The translations under genes were made by a program, and so were the position numbers. Below the pieces are notes generated by a model. That model was not told where the DNA came from. It saw nothing but the letters and a program-made list of their open reading frames with translations, and ran no database searches. Shown in pieces: positions 32,407 to 40,428 of a DNA stretch of 45,790 nt (its first letter is position 1; each line of letters opens with the position of its first letter). The stretch comes from Sphingomonas sp. (GTDB lineage Bacteria > Pseudomonadota > Alphaproteobacteria > Sphingomonadales > Sphingomonadaceae): the NCBI GenBank assembly GCA_017849555.1, contig JAFIGU010000026.1:1-45790 (forward strand), in the 5' to 3' direction.

Positions 32407-33204
32407 TCAGCTCGACTGCTGCAGGTTCACTGCGGCATATTTGCCGCGACGATCGACCTCCAGCTCGAACGACAGGCGATCGCCTTCGTTGAGGCTGCTC
32501 ATCCCGGCGCGCTCGACGGCCGAGATGTGGACGAACGCATCGGGCTGCCCGTCGTCGCGCTGAATGAAGCCGAAGCCCTTCATCGCGTTGAAGAACTTGA
32601 CCGTGCCGGTCGCCTTCTCGCCGGTCAGCTGGCGCTGCGGGCCACCCGCACCGCCGGCGCCGCCACGCGGGGCGCCGCCGAAGCCGCCGTCACGCGGCGC
32701 GCGTTCCTCGACCGGCATCGGCTCGCCGTCGATCTTCAGCTCGGTGGCCGAGATGCGGCCGCCGCGATCGACGAGCGTGAAGCCGAGCGGCTGGCCTTCC
32801 GCCAGACCGGTCAGCCCCGCCTGCTCGACGGCCGAAATGTGGACGAACACGTCCTCACCGCCGTCATCGCGAACGATGAAGCCGAAGCCCTTCTGGCCGT
32901 TGAAAAATTTAACGACGCCCGTGCCCTCGCCAACGACCTGGGGGGGCATGCCGCGGCCGCCGCCGAGGCCGCCGCCACCGCCGAAGCCACCACCGCCGCC
33001 GCGCGGGCCGCCGAAGCCGCCACCGCCGCCACGGAAGCCACCGCCGCCGCCACGATCACCGAAGCCGCCGCCGAAACCGCCACGGTCGCCGAAGCCGCCG
33101 CCGAAGTCACTGCCGCCGCCGAAATCATCTCCGCCGCCGAAACTGTCGCGCTTGTCGCGGCCACGTCCGCCACGATGCCCGCGGCTACCTCTGTCGAAAC
33201 TCAT
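32407..33204 (-). CDS. Double cold-shock-domain protein with glycine-rich N-terminus
   Basis: This 265-residue protein holds two cold-shock domains (about 95-158 and 199-262). Each has RNP1 KGFGFI (105-110; 209-214) and RNP2 (DVFVHISAV; DAFVHISAV) for binding single-stranded nucleic acid. Ahead of them is an 87-residue region made almost only of Gly, Phe, Arg and Asp (SFGGGDDFGGGSDFGGGFGD and similar), and a shorter RDGGFGGAPRGGAGGAGG links the domains. Double cold-shock proteins are usual in alphaproteobacteria, but so long an RGG/FGG-type tail is not; it resembles eukaryotic RNA-binding proteins that form condensates. The leader contains interleaved inverted repeats. Role as RNA chaperone in cold or stationary phase is inferred from the family. 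Confidence 0.92.
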   Translation of the reverse strand: MSFDRGSRGHRGGRGRDKRDSFGGGDDFGGGSDFGGGFGDRGGFGGGFGDRGGGGGFRGGGGGFGGPRGGGGGFGGGGGLGGGRGMPPQVVGEGTGVVKFFNGQKGFGFIVRDDGGEDVFVHISAVEQAGLTGLAEGQPLGFTLVDRGGRISATELKIDGEPMPVEERAPRDGGFGGAPRGGAGGAGGPQRQLTGEKATGTVKFFNAMKGFGFIQRDDGQPDAFVHISAVERAGMSSLNEGDRLSFELEVDRRGKYAAVNLQQSS

Positions 33205-33233
33205 AACCCCGTTCGTTTTCCTGTCCGCCCGAC

Positions 33234-33283
33234 TTCGCCGTCAAGAGGTGCGCGCCGGACGGCGAACAGCAACCACACCTCTT
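33234..33283 (-). promoter_or_regulatory. Interleaved inverted repeats in the cold-shock gene leader
   Basis: Two perfect inverted repeats are interleaved: A TTCGCCGTC (33234-33242) with A' GACGGCGAA (33258-33266), and B AAGAGGTG (33243-33250) with B' CACCTCTT (33276-33283). The order A-B-A'-B' permits either a pseudoknot or two competing hairpins in the mRNA, 30-80 nt before the csp start. A CTATGG box on the minus strand (33321-33316) could be the -10 of a promoter giving a ~105-nt leader. Confidence 0.5.
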
Positions 33284-33321
33284 CGGGCGCCAAACCTTTT
33301 GCGCCACACAACATGCCATAG

Positions 33322-33535
33322 CGGAGCTTTGGCCAGACAGCGAACAGAATCGTGCGAAAAGTGGGCAGAAAGTGGCTAATCGTTGCACTACTGTCGCATC
33401 ATTAGCACAGGTTGGCGCAGTTCACGCCTTATGACGACGCGAAGATCGATCGCAACGGGCGCGAGAATCATGCCTAAATAATTGTTCGGCCGTTGATTCG
33501 CAGTCTTTTCTTCGATCTTGCCGATTCGCGGACCA
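33322..33535. other. Intergenic region between csp and rnd
   Basis: No gene or clear motif was seen here beyond the divergent promoters at its edges. The base make-up is more A/T-rich than that of the genes, and it likely holds the upstream control DNA of the cold-shock gene. Confidence 0.35.
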
Positions 33536-33563
33536 TTGAGCCGCGCGATGCACCCCGCTAGTG
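33536..33563 (+). promoter_or_regulatory. Putative rnd promoter (leaderless)
   Basis: TTGAGC (33536-33541), 16-bp spacer, CTAGTG (33558-33563), then 7 bp to ATG 33571. No ribosome-binding site is present. This promoter would drive rnd-lptC-lptA-lptB. Confidence 0.45.
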
Positions 33564-33570
33564 CGGGCGA

Positions 33571-34191
33571 ATGACCGTGCATTTTCATGAGGAAGATCTT
33601 CCGCTCGACGTCTTCGCCCCGGGTGCGTCGATCGCCGTCGATACCGAGACGATGGGGCTGATCACCCCGCGCGACCGGCTGTGCGTGGTGCAGCTGTCCG
33701 ACGGCGGCCCGGACGAGCATCTCGTGCGGTTCGGCCCGACCTCGGATTATGCCGCGCCGAATCTGCGCGCGGTGCTGGCCGATCCGGCGCGGCTCAAGCT
33801 CTATCATTTCGCGCGGTTCGATCTCGCCGCGATCGGCCATTATCTCGGCGTCGTCGCGGCCCCGGTCTATTGCACCAAGATCGCCTCGCGGCTGGTGCGC
33901 ACCTATACCGATCGCCACGGGCTCAAGGAGCTGGTGCGCGAATTGCTCGGGCAGGACATTTCGAAGCAGCAGCAATCGTCCGACTGGGGCGGGCCGGAAT
34001 TGTCCGACGCGCAGAAGGATTATGCCGCGTCCGACGTGCGTTTCCTCCACCAGCTCAAGACCGAGCTCGACCGGCGGCTGGCGCGTGAGGGCCGCGCCGG
34101 GTTGGCGCAGGCATGTTTCGATTTCCTGCCGCATCGCGCGGCGCTCGATCTGGCCGGCTGGCCGGAGATCGACATTTTCGCGCATGTCTGA
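33571..34191 (+). CDS. rnd: Ribonuclease D-like 3'-5' exonuclease
   Basis: This 206-residue protein has the DEDDy exonuclease domain: Exo I with IAVDTETMGL (D24, E26), Exo II in LYHFARFDLAAIG, and Exo III with YAASDVRFLHQLK (Tyr and Asp). Unlike RNase D of E. coli it lacks the HRDC domains, as is usual for the short alphaproteobacterial form next to lptC. It should trim 3' ends of tRNA or other RNAs; the targets are not known here. The stop overlaps the lptC start by 8 bp. Confidence 0.88.
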   Translation: MTVHFHEEDLPLDVFAPGASIAVDTETMGLITPRDRLCVVQLSDGGPDEHLVRFGPTSDYAAPNLRAVLADPARLKLYHFARFDLAAIGHYLGVVAAPVYCTKIASRLVRTYTDRHGLKELVRELLGQDISKQQQSSDWGGPELSDAQKDYAASDVRFLHQLKTELDRRLAREGRAGLAQACFDFLPHRAALDLAGWPEIDIFAHV

Positions 34192-34822
34192 AGCCGCTGC
34201 CCCGCCGCTCGACGCGCGCCAGCGCTGGGCAGCGCCGGACAGCCCGCACGACCGTATCGTCACCACCGCCAATTGGGTGCTGCCGGTGCTGATCGGGGTG
34301 CTCTCCGCCTTTCTGGTGATGGCGCCGCTGACCACCGGGGGCGACGTGTCGTTCGTGCTCGACAAGAACAAGGTCGAGGTGGCGAAGGAGCGACTCAAGA
34401 TCCAGGCGGCGCGCTATCGCGGCGCCGACGGCAAGGGGCAGCCGTTCGAGCTGACCGCGGGCTCGGCGATCCAGAAGAGCTCGGCCGAGCCGATCGTCCG
34501 CCTCCAGCAGCTCGCCGCCGACATCAAGCTCAACGACGGCCCGGCCTCGCTCGTCGCCGAGCACGGGCGCTACAACATGGATACCGAGCAGGTGAAGGTC
34601 GACGGCCCGATCTCGTTCCGCGGCCCCGACGGCTATACGCTCGACACCGTCAACGCGACGGTCGATCTCAAGACGCGCAAGATGCAATCGGGCGGCGCGG
34701 TGACCGGCACCGTCCGGCAGGGAACGTTCAGCGCCAACCGGCTCGACGCCGATCTCGACGCGCATAGCGTGACGCTGACCGGCAACGCCCGCTTGCACAT
34801 CGTGCCGCGAGGGGCGAGATAG
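34184..34822 (+). CDS. lptC: LPS export system protein LptC
   Basis: This 212-residue protein has one membrane segment (31-49, WVLPVLIGVLSAFLVMAPL) and a periplasmic beta-jellyroll (about 65-210). LptC anchors the LptB2FG complex and passes LPS to LptA. The start is ATG 34184, 8 bp inside rnd. Sequence conservation of LptC is low, but the gene order lptC-lptA-lptB-rpoN makes the call firm. Confidence 0.9.
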   Translation: MSEAAAPPLDARQRWAAPDSPHDRIVTTANWVLPVLIGVLSAFLVMAPLTTGGDVSFVLDKNKVEVAKERLKIQAARYRGADGKGQPFELTAGSAIQKSSAEPIVRLQQLAADIKLNDGPASLVAEHGRYNMDTEQVKVDGPISFRGPDGYTLDTVNATVDLKTRKMQSGGAVTGTVRQGTFSANRLDADLDAHSVTLTGNARLHIVPRGAR

Positions 34823-34830
34823 CGGCGACC

Positions 34831-35406
34831 ATGAAGCGCCTGATCCCCCTCCTCCCGCTGCTCGCCGCCACCGCGGCCGGCGCGCAGACGCGCCACGACA
34901 CCAACGCGCCGATCGATTTCGGGGCGAACCAGATCCAGCTCCAGGACAAGGCGAATCGCGCCGTGCTGACCGGCAGCGTCGCGGTCAAGCAGGCCGAGAT
35001 GACGCTCAACGCGCAACGCGTGACGGTCGCCTATACCGGCCAGGTGGTCGACGGGAATCCGCAGGTCTCGCGGCTCGACGCGGCGGGCGGCGTGGTGGTG
35101 CGGCGGCCCAATCAGGTCGCGAAGAGCCAATATGCGGTCTATGACCTCAATCGGCGCGTCATCACGATGATCGGCGCGGTCTCGCTCCAGCAGGGCGGGG
35201 CGAACACCGTCAACGGCGGGCGGCTGACGATCAACCTCGACAGCGGGCGCGCGGTGATCGACGGCTCGACCGCCGCGGGCGGCAACAGCCCGGTGCCCGG
35301 CGGCACCGTGACCACCGCGCCCTCGGGCCGCGTGACGGGCACCTTCTCGGTGCCCAAGCGCGCGCAATCGGACAAGCCGTCGACCCCGTCCGACAGCAAG
35401 AACTGA
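34831..35406 (+). CDS. lptA: LPS transport periplasmic protein LptA
   Basis: This 191-residue protein has a signal peptide (MKRLIPLLPLLAATAAGAQ) and the OstA-like beta-jellyroll that bridges inner and outer membranes for LPS: PIDFGANQIQLQDKANRAVL, TGSVAVKQAEMTLNAQRVTV, LDAAGGVVVRRPNQVAK. The C-terminus is low in order (PKRAQSDKPSTPSDSKN). It is 8 bp after lptC and 67 bp before lptB. Confidence 0.92.
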   Translation: MKRLIPLLPLLAATAAGAQTRHDTNAPIDFGANQIQLQDKANRAVLTGSVAVKQAEMTLNAQRVTVAYTGQVVDGNPQVSRLDAAGGVVVRRPNQVAKSQYAVYDLNRRVITMIGAVSLQQGGANTVNGGRLTINLDSGRAVIDGSTAAGGNSPVPGGTVTTAPSGRVTGTFSVPKRAQSDKPSTPSDSKN

Positions 35407-35473
35407 TCCACCCGATGAGCTTTCGTCGCGGCGGGGGTTTCCTCGACGCGCGGGCTCGGGCAAAAGGACATGC

Positions 35474-36283
35474 ATGAATCCTGCCAACCGCGAGGCCGGC
35501 GTCGATATGGATGAAGTGACCAGCCTGGACACGATCGAGCCGATCACCGAGCCGCCCGTCGCCAACGGGCTGCAGGTGGTGTCGATCGCCAAGAGCTACG
35601 ACAAGCGCGTCGTGCTGAGCGACGTTTCGGTCTCGGTCGGGCGCGGCGAGGTGATCGGCCTCCTCGGCCCCAATGGCGCGGGCAAGACGACCTGTTTCTA
35701 TTCGGTGATGGGGCTGGTGAAGCCCGACGCCGGGCGCATCATGCTCGACGGGCGCGATATCACCGGGCTGCCGATGTATCGCCGCGCGATCCTCGGGCTC
35801 GGCTATCTGCCGCAGGAAACCTCGATCTTCCGCGGGCTGACGATCGAGAAGAACATCCTCGCGGTGCTCGAGCTGAGCATCCCCGATGCGGCGACGCGGC
35901 AGGACCGGCTCGACAAATTGCTCGACGAATTCGGCCTCACCCGGCTGCGCGCCGCCCCGGCGATGGCGCTGTCGGGCGGCGAGCGGCGCCGCGCCGAGAT
36001 CGCGCGCGCGCTGGCGGCGGACCCGACGATCATGCTGCTCGACGAGCCCTTCGCCGGGATCGACCCGATCTCGATCGCCGACATCCGCGATCTGGTGAAG
36101 GATCTGAAACGGCGCGACATCGGGGTGCTGATCACCGATCACAATGTGCGCGAGACGCTCGATATCGTCGACCGCGCGTACATCATCTACGACGGCCGCG
36201 TGTTGTTCACCGGCTCGCCCGAAGAGCTGGTCGCCGACGCCAATGTCCGCCGGCTCTATCTCGGCGAGGGATTCTCTTTGTGA
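35474..36283 (+). CDS. lptB: LPS export ABC transporter ATP-binding protein LptB
   Basis: This 269-residue protein is the ATPase that powers LPS extraction by LptB2FG. Walker A GPNGAGKTT, Q-loop GYLPQETSIFRGLT, signature LSGGERRRAEIARAL, Walker B IMLLDEPFAGIDP, and H-loop LITDHNVRETL are all intact. It carries about 32 extra residues ahead of the ATPase core compared with E. coli LptB; a start at the internal ATG 35507 would remove 11 of them. rpoN begins 52 bp later. Confidence 0.95.
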   Translation: MNPANREAGVDMDEVTSLDTIEPITEPPVANGLQVVSIAKSYDKRVVLSDVSVSVGRGEVIGLLGPNGAGKTTCFYSVMGLVKPDAGRIMLDGRDITGLPMYRRAILGLGYLPQETSIFRGLTIEKNILAVLELSIPDAATRQDRLDKLLDEFGLTRLRAAPAMALSGGERRRAEIARALAADPTIMLLDEPFAGIDPISIADIRDLVKDLKRRDIGVLITDHNVRETLDIVDRAYIIYDGRVLFTGSPEELVADANVRRLYLGEGFSL

Positions 36284-36335
36284 TGCGACGGCTTGGCTTC
36301 GCCTCGCGGGCGGCGCCGGATTTGCGGGACCGATA

Positions 36336-37811
36336 ATGTCGCTCGCGCCGCGCCTCGATCTGCGCCAGTCGCAATCCCTGGTGATGACGCCGCAGCTCCA
36401 GCAGGCGATCAAACTGCTGGCGCTCTCCAACCTCGAGATCGAGGGCGTCATCGCCGAGGAGCTCGAGCGCAACCCGTTGCTCGAGGCGAGCGCACCGGCC
36501 GACGACGCCCCGGCTGCCGAGCGCGAACCGGCCGAAGCGCCGCGCGACGAGCCCGCCGGCGCCGACGAACTGGTGATGGGGGGCGAGGCGGCGGGCGAAT
36601 CGCTCGATGTCGATATCGCCGCCGAGCGGTTCGACGACGCGCCGGCCGACACGGTCGGGCTCGGCGGCGCGGGGAGCGTCGGCGGGTCGGGCGAGGACGC
36701 CCCCGATCTCGATTCCTTCGCCAGCGACGCGCCGAGCCTTGCCGAGCATCTCGCGCAGCAGGCCGGACATGCCTTGTCGGGGGTCGAGCTGATCATCGCG
36801 CAGCATCTGATCGATCTGATCGACGAGGCGGGCTATCTCGCCGCCGATCTGCTCGACATCGCCGGGCGGCTGGGGGTGCCGCTCGCCTTGGTCGAGCGCG
36901 TGCTCGGGGTGATCCACACCTTCGAGCCGACCGGGGTCGGCGCGCGCAACCTCGCCGAATGCATCGCGCTCCAGGCCAAGGAGGCCGATCGCTACGATCC
37001 GTGCATGGCGCGGCTGATCGATCACCTCGATCTGCTCGCACGCGGCGAGATCGCGCGGCTCAAGCGCATCTGCGGGGTCGACGACGAGGATATGGCGGAC
37101 ATGATCCGCGAATTGCGCGGTTACGACCCCAAGCCCGGCTGCCGCTTCGGCGGGGAGCCGGCGCCGGCGGTGGTGCCCGATCTGTTCGTCGCGCGCACCG
37201 CATCGGGCTGGGCGATCGAGATCAACAACGCCACCCTGCCGCGCGTGCTGGTCAACCGGCGCTATTATGGCGAGCTCGCCGCCGGGCCGCAGAACAAGGC
37301 GTCGAAGGCGTGGCTCAGCGATTGCCTCGCCAGCGCCAACTGGCTGGTGAAAGCGCTCGACCAGCGCCAGCGCACGATCATCCGCGTCGCGACCGAGATC
37401 GTGAAGCAGCAGGAAGCGTTTTTTCTCAATGGCGTCGCGCATCTCCGCCCGCTGACCTTGCGGCAGGTGGCGGAGGCGATCGAGATGCACGAATCGACCG
37501 TCAGCCGTGTCACCAGCAACAAATATCTGAGCTGCGCGCGCGGCCAGTTCGAGCTCAAATATTTCTTCACCTCGGCGATTCAGGCGGCCGACGGCGGCGA
37601 CGCGGTGTCGGCCGAGGCGGTCAAATCGGCGATCCGCGCGCTGATCCAGAACGAGGGCGCCAAGGTGCTGTCCGACGATACATTGGTCGAGCTGCTCAAC
37701 GCGCGCGGCTTCGATATCGCGCGGCGCACCGTCGCCAAATATCGTGAGGCGATCGGGATCGGCAGCTCGGTCCAACGCCGCCGGCAAAAGGCGCTCGAGG
37801 GGGTGGGCTAA
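36336..37811 (+). CDS. rpoN: RNA polymerase sigma-54 factor
   Basis: This 491-residue protein is sigma-54. Region I is the glutamine/leucine-rich start, LRQSQSLVMTPQLQQAIKLL; region II is the acidic stretch at about 55-130 (many D, E, A, G); the core-binding and DNA-binding region follows, with HESTVSRVTSNKYLSCARG (helix-turn-helix) and the RpoN box ARRTVAKYRE (462-471). ATG 36336 is chosen since the frame before it is lptB shadow. It is expected to read the glnK promoter at 29445. Usually hpf and ptsN follow rpoN, but here a palindromic element and a LysR gene on the other strand do. Confidence 0.96.
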   Translation: MSLAPRLDLRQSQSLVMTPQLQQAIKLLALSNLEIEGVIAEELERNPLLEASAPADDAPAAEREPAEAPRDEPAGADELVMGGEAAGESLDVDIAAERFDDAPADTVGLGGAGSVGGSGEDAPDLDSFASDAPSLAEHLAQQAGHALSGVELIIAQHLIDLIDEAGYLAADLLDIAGRLGVPLALVERVLGVIHTFEPTGVGARNLAECIALQAKEADRYDPCMARLIDHLDLLARGEIARLKRICGVDDEDMADMIRELRGYDPKPGCRFGGEPAPAVVPDLFVARTASGWAIEINNATLPRVLVNRRYYGELAAGPQNKASKAWLSDCLASANWLVKALDQRQRTIIRVATEIVKQQEAFFLNGVAHLRPLTLRQVAEAIEMHESTVSRVTSNKYLSCARGQFELKYFFTSAIQAADGGDAVSAEAVKSAIRALIQNEGAKVLSDDTLVELLNARGFDIARRTVAKYREAIGIGSSVQRRRQKALEGVG

Positions 37812-37831
37812 GCGCTCACCCGAAGAAACTT

Positions 37832-37916
37832 CCGTCATGCCGGGCTTGACCCGGCATCCAGCGTCACAAGCGATGCCGCCCGCGGCTCTGGATGTTGACT
37901 TTCGTCAGCATGACGG
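37832..37916. repeat. Dispersed palindromic element, family B (copy 1)
   Basis: An 85-bp element made of two hairpins that face each other: ATGCCGGGCTTGACCCGGCAT at the left (8-bp stem) and ATGTTGACTTTCGTCAGCAT at the right, with outer ends CCGTC...GACGG. It lies between the convergent rpoN and lysR genes. Confidence 0.88.
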
Positions 37917-37920
37917 AATG

Positions 37921-38781
37921 TTACATACGCACCGCCTCGCGCAGCCAGGAAGTCACCGCCTGGATCCGCGGGGTCGATTGCCCGTCGGCGTGGGTGACGA
38001 GCCAGAAGGCGCGGCTCAGCTCGATTTCCGGCAGCACCGGGACCAGCCGGGCATCGTCCGCGGCGATGAAATCGGGCAGGATGCCGATCGCCGCCCCCGC
38101 CGCGATCATGCGGTGCTGGACATTGATGCTGGTGCTGCGCAGCCGTGCGGCGAGCCCGTCATGCACCTCCGACAGATAATCGAGCTCGGGCGCGTGGAGA
38201 TGCTCGGGGACATAGCCCGCCAGCACATGCCGTTCGAGCGCGGCGGCGGTCTCGGGCGTCCCCGCCGCCGCGAGATAGCCGGGGGTGGCGTAGAGCCGCA
38301 GCCGATAGTCGATCAGCCGTTGCGTGATCAACTGGCGGCTGCGCGGGCGCGCGAGCATCACCGCGATATCCGCCTCGCGCTTCGAGGGATCGAGCAGCCC
38401 CGAGGCGGTGATCAGATCGAGCCGGATGCGCGGATGCGCCGCGGCGAAGGCCGGGACGCGCGGCGCCAACACATGCGTCGCGAGCCCCTCGGCGACGCTC
38501 AGCCGGACATGCCCAGCCGCACCCTGCGCCGCGGCGCCTTCGCTGGCCGCGGCGATGGTGGCGTCGATCGTCTCGGCGTGGTGGAGCAGCGCCTGCCCCG
38601 CCTCGGACAGCCGGCGCTCGCCCGCTACCGTCTCGAACAAGGGCGCACCGATCGCCGCCTCGAGCCGCGCGAGCCGGCGGCCGACCGTCGTCGCGTCGAC
38701 GCCGAGCGTGCGCGCCGCCGCCGCGACGCGCCCGGCATGCGCCACTGCGAGGAACACGCGCAGATCATCCCAATTCTTCAT
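37921..38781 (-). CDS. LysR-family transcriptional regulator
   Basis: This 286-residue protein has the LysR helix-turn-helix at the N-terminus (MKNWDDLRVFLAVAHAGRVA, then ARTLGVDATTVGRRLARLEA) and the effector-binding domain (about 90-286). ATG 38781 is chosen; the frame upstream is a shadow of mmsA. It is divergent from mmsA with 129 bp between, so it probably controls the valine-degradation genes, but the effector is not known. The closest group is that of short LysR proteins near dehydrogenases; this is weak. Confidence 0.9.
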   Translation of the reverse strand: MKNWDDLRVFLAVAHAGRVAAAARTLGVDATTVGRRLARLEAAIGAPLFETVAGERRLSEAGQALLHHAETIDATIAAASEGAAAQGAAGHVRLSVAEGLATHVLAPRVPAFAAAHPRIRLDLITASGLLDPSKREADIAVMLARPRSRQLITQRLIDYRLRLYATPGYLAAAGTPETAAALERHVLAGYVPEHLHAPELDYLSEVHDGLAARLRSTSINVQHRMIAAGAAIGILPDFIAADDARLVPVLPEIELSRAFWLVTHADGQSTPRIQAVTSWLREAVRM

Positions 38782-38831
38782 CGGCCTTTTCCTTGTCGCG
38801 GTGCCCGCCCATCTGCAAAAATGCACCCCGC

Positions 38832-38869
38832 CCCGGCAAATTAAGCGGGTTGAATGCATATTTGCCGGG
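38832..38869. promoter_or_regulatory. Inverted repeat between lysR and mmsA
   Basis: CCCGGCAAAT (38832-38841) and ATTTGCCGGG (38860-38869) are perfect complements with 18 bases between. A smaller repeat TGCAAAAATGCA lies at 38814-38825. Either could be a LysR site; the first could also fold in the mmsA leader. Confidence 0.45.
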
Positions 38870-38910
38870 CGGTTACAAGCCCGGCCAAGCGATTTCGGCG
38901 GAGAGGTTTC

Positions 38911-40407
38911 ATGCGCATCATCGATCATCATATCGTCGGGCATTCGGGCGGCGGCGCGGGTCGCACCGGCGACGTGTTCGATCCCAATACCGGCAAGGTG
39001 CAGGCGCGCGTAACGCTGGGGACCAAGGCCGATCTCGATCGCGCGGTCGCCGCCGCTGAGGCCGCGCAGCCGGCCTGGGCCGCGACCAACCCGCAGCGCC
39101 GCGCGCGCGTCATGTTCCGCTTCAAGGAGCTGGTCGAGGCCAATATGCAGAGCCTCGCCGAGCTGCTCGCCTCCGAGCACGGCAAGGTCGTCGCCGATGC
39201 CAAGGGCGATATCCAGCGCGGGCTCGAGGTGGTCGAATTCGCCTGCGGCATCCCGCATGTGCTCAAGGGCGAATATACGCAAGGAGCCGGGCCGGGGATC
39301 GACGTCTATTCGATGCGCCAGCCGCTCGGGATCGGTGCCGGCATCACCCCGTTCAACTTCCCCGCGATGATCCCCCTGTGGATGGGCGCGGTGGCGACCG
39401 TCTGCGGCAACGCCTTCATCCTCAAGCCGTCCGAGCGCGACCCCTCGCTCCCGGTGCGGCTCGCCGAACTGTTCATCGAGGCGGGGATGCCCGAAGGCAT
39501 CTTCCAGGTCGTCCACGGCGACAAGGAAATGGTCGACGCGATCCTCGATCATCCGGCGATCGCAGCGGTGAGCTTCGTCGGCTCGTCGGATATCGCACAT
39601 TATGTCTATCGCCGCGGGGTCGATGCCGGAAAGCGCGTCCAGGCGATGGGCGGGGCGAAGAACCACGGCATCGTCATGCCTGACGCCGATCTCGATCAGG
39701 TGGTGTCCGATCTCGCCGGCGCGGCATTCGGTTCGGCCGGCGAGCGCTGCATGGCGCTCCCGGTGGTGGTGCCGGTCGGCGACAAGACCGCCGACGCGCT
39801 GCGCGAAAAGCTGATCCCCGCGATCGACGCGCTGCGCGTCGGCGTCTCGACCGACGCCGAGGCGCATTACGGCCCGGTCGTCACCGCGCAGCATCGCGAG
39901 CGGATCGAAAACTGGATCCAGACCGGGGTCAACGAAGGCGCCGAGCTGGTCGTCGACGGCCGCGGCTTCAAGCTCCAGGGGCGTGAGGAAGGCTTCTTCA
40001 TCGGCCCGACGCTGTTCGATCGCGTCACCCCGCAGATGTCCGCCTATAAGGAGGAAATTTTCGGGCCGGTGCTGCAGATCGTCCGCGCTCCCGATTTCGA
40101 GACCGCGCTGCGCCTTCCAAGCGATCACCAATATGGCAATGGCGTCGCGATCTTCACCCGCAACGGCCATGCCGCGCGCGAATTCGCCGCGCGGGTCAAT
40201 GTCGGGATGGTCGGGATCAACGTGCCGATCCCGGTGCCGGTCGCCTATCACACCTTCGGCGGCTGGAAGCGCTCGGCATTCGGCGACACCAACCAGCACG
40301 GCATGGAAGGCGTGAAATTCTGGACCAAGGTCAAGACGGTGACCCAGCGCTGGCCCGACGGCTCGCCGGACGGCGGCAACGCGTTCGTCATCCCGACGAT
40401 GGGGTAA
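38911..40407 (+). CDS. mmsA: Methylmalonate-semialdehyde dehydrogenase (CoA-acylating)
   Basis: This 498-residue enzyme converts methylmalonate semialdehyde to propionyl-CoA and CO2, the end of valine degradation; it also acts in myo-inositol and thymine pathways. The catalytic Cys280 is in GSAGERCMAL. Asn149 is in TPFNFPAMIP. The usual general-base Glu is replaced in GGAKNHGIVMPDADL, typical of this class, not of other ALDHs. The ATG at 38911 follows GGAGAGG. A palindromic element and an opposite-strand GIY-YIG gene separate it from the rest of the pathway. Confidence 0.95.
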   Translation: MRIIDHHIVGHSGGGAGRTGDVFDPNTGKVQARVTLGTKADLDRAVAAAEAAQPAWAATNPQRRARVMFRFKELVEANMQSLAELLASEHGKVVADAKGDIQRGLEVVEFACGIPHVLKGEYTQGAGPGIDVYSMRQPLGIGAGITPFNFPAMIPLWMGAVATVCGNAFILKPSERDPSLPVRLAELFIEAGMPEGIFQVVHGDKEMVDAILDHPAIAAVSFVGSSDIAHYVYRRGVDAGKRVQAMGGAKNHGIVMPDADLDQVVSDLAGAAFGSAGERCMALPVVVPVGDKTADALREKLIPAIDALRVGVSTDAEAHYGPVVTAQHRERIENWIQTGVNEGAELVVDGRGFKLQGREEGFFIGPTLFDRVTPQMSAYKEEIFGPVLQIVRAPDFETALRLPSDHQYGNGVAIFTRNGHAAREFAARVNVGMVGINVPIPVPVAYHTFGGWKRSAFGDTNQHGMEGVKFWTKVKTVTQRWPDGSPDGGNAFVIPTMG

Positions 40408-40428
40408 ATCGGATGCCTTCCCCTTTTT

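Noticed and set aside
32062..33321. 419-codon plus-strand frame with an Ala/Glu/Thr repeat
   Set aside because: It is antisense to the Gly-rich part of the cold-shock gene; the repeat is the mirror of GGN codons.
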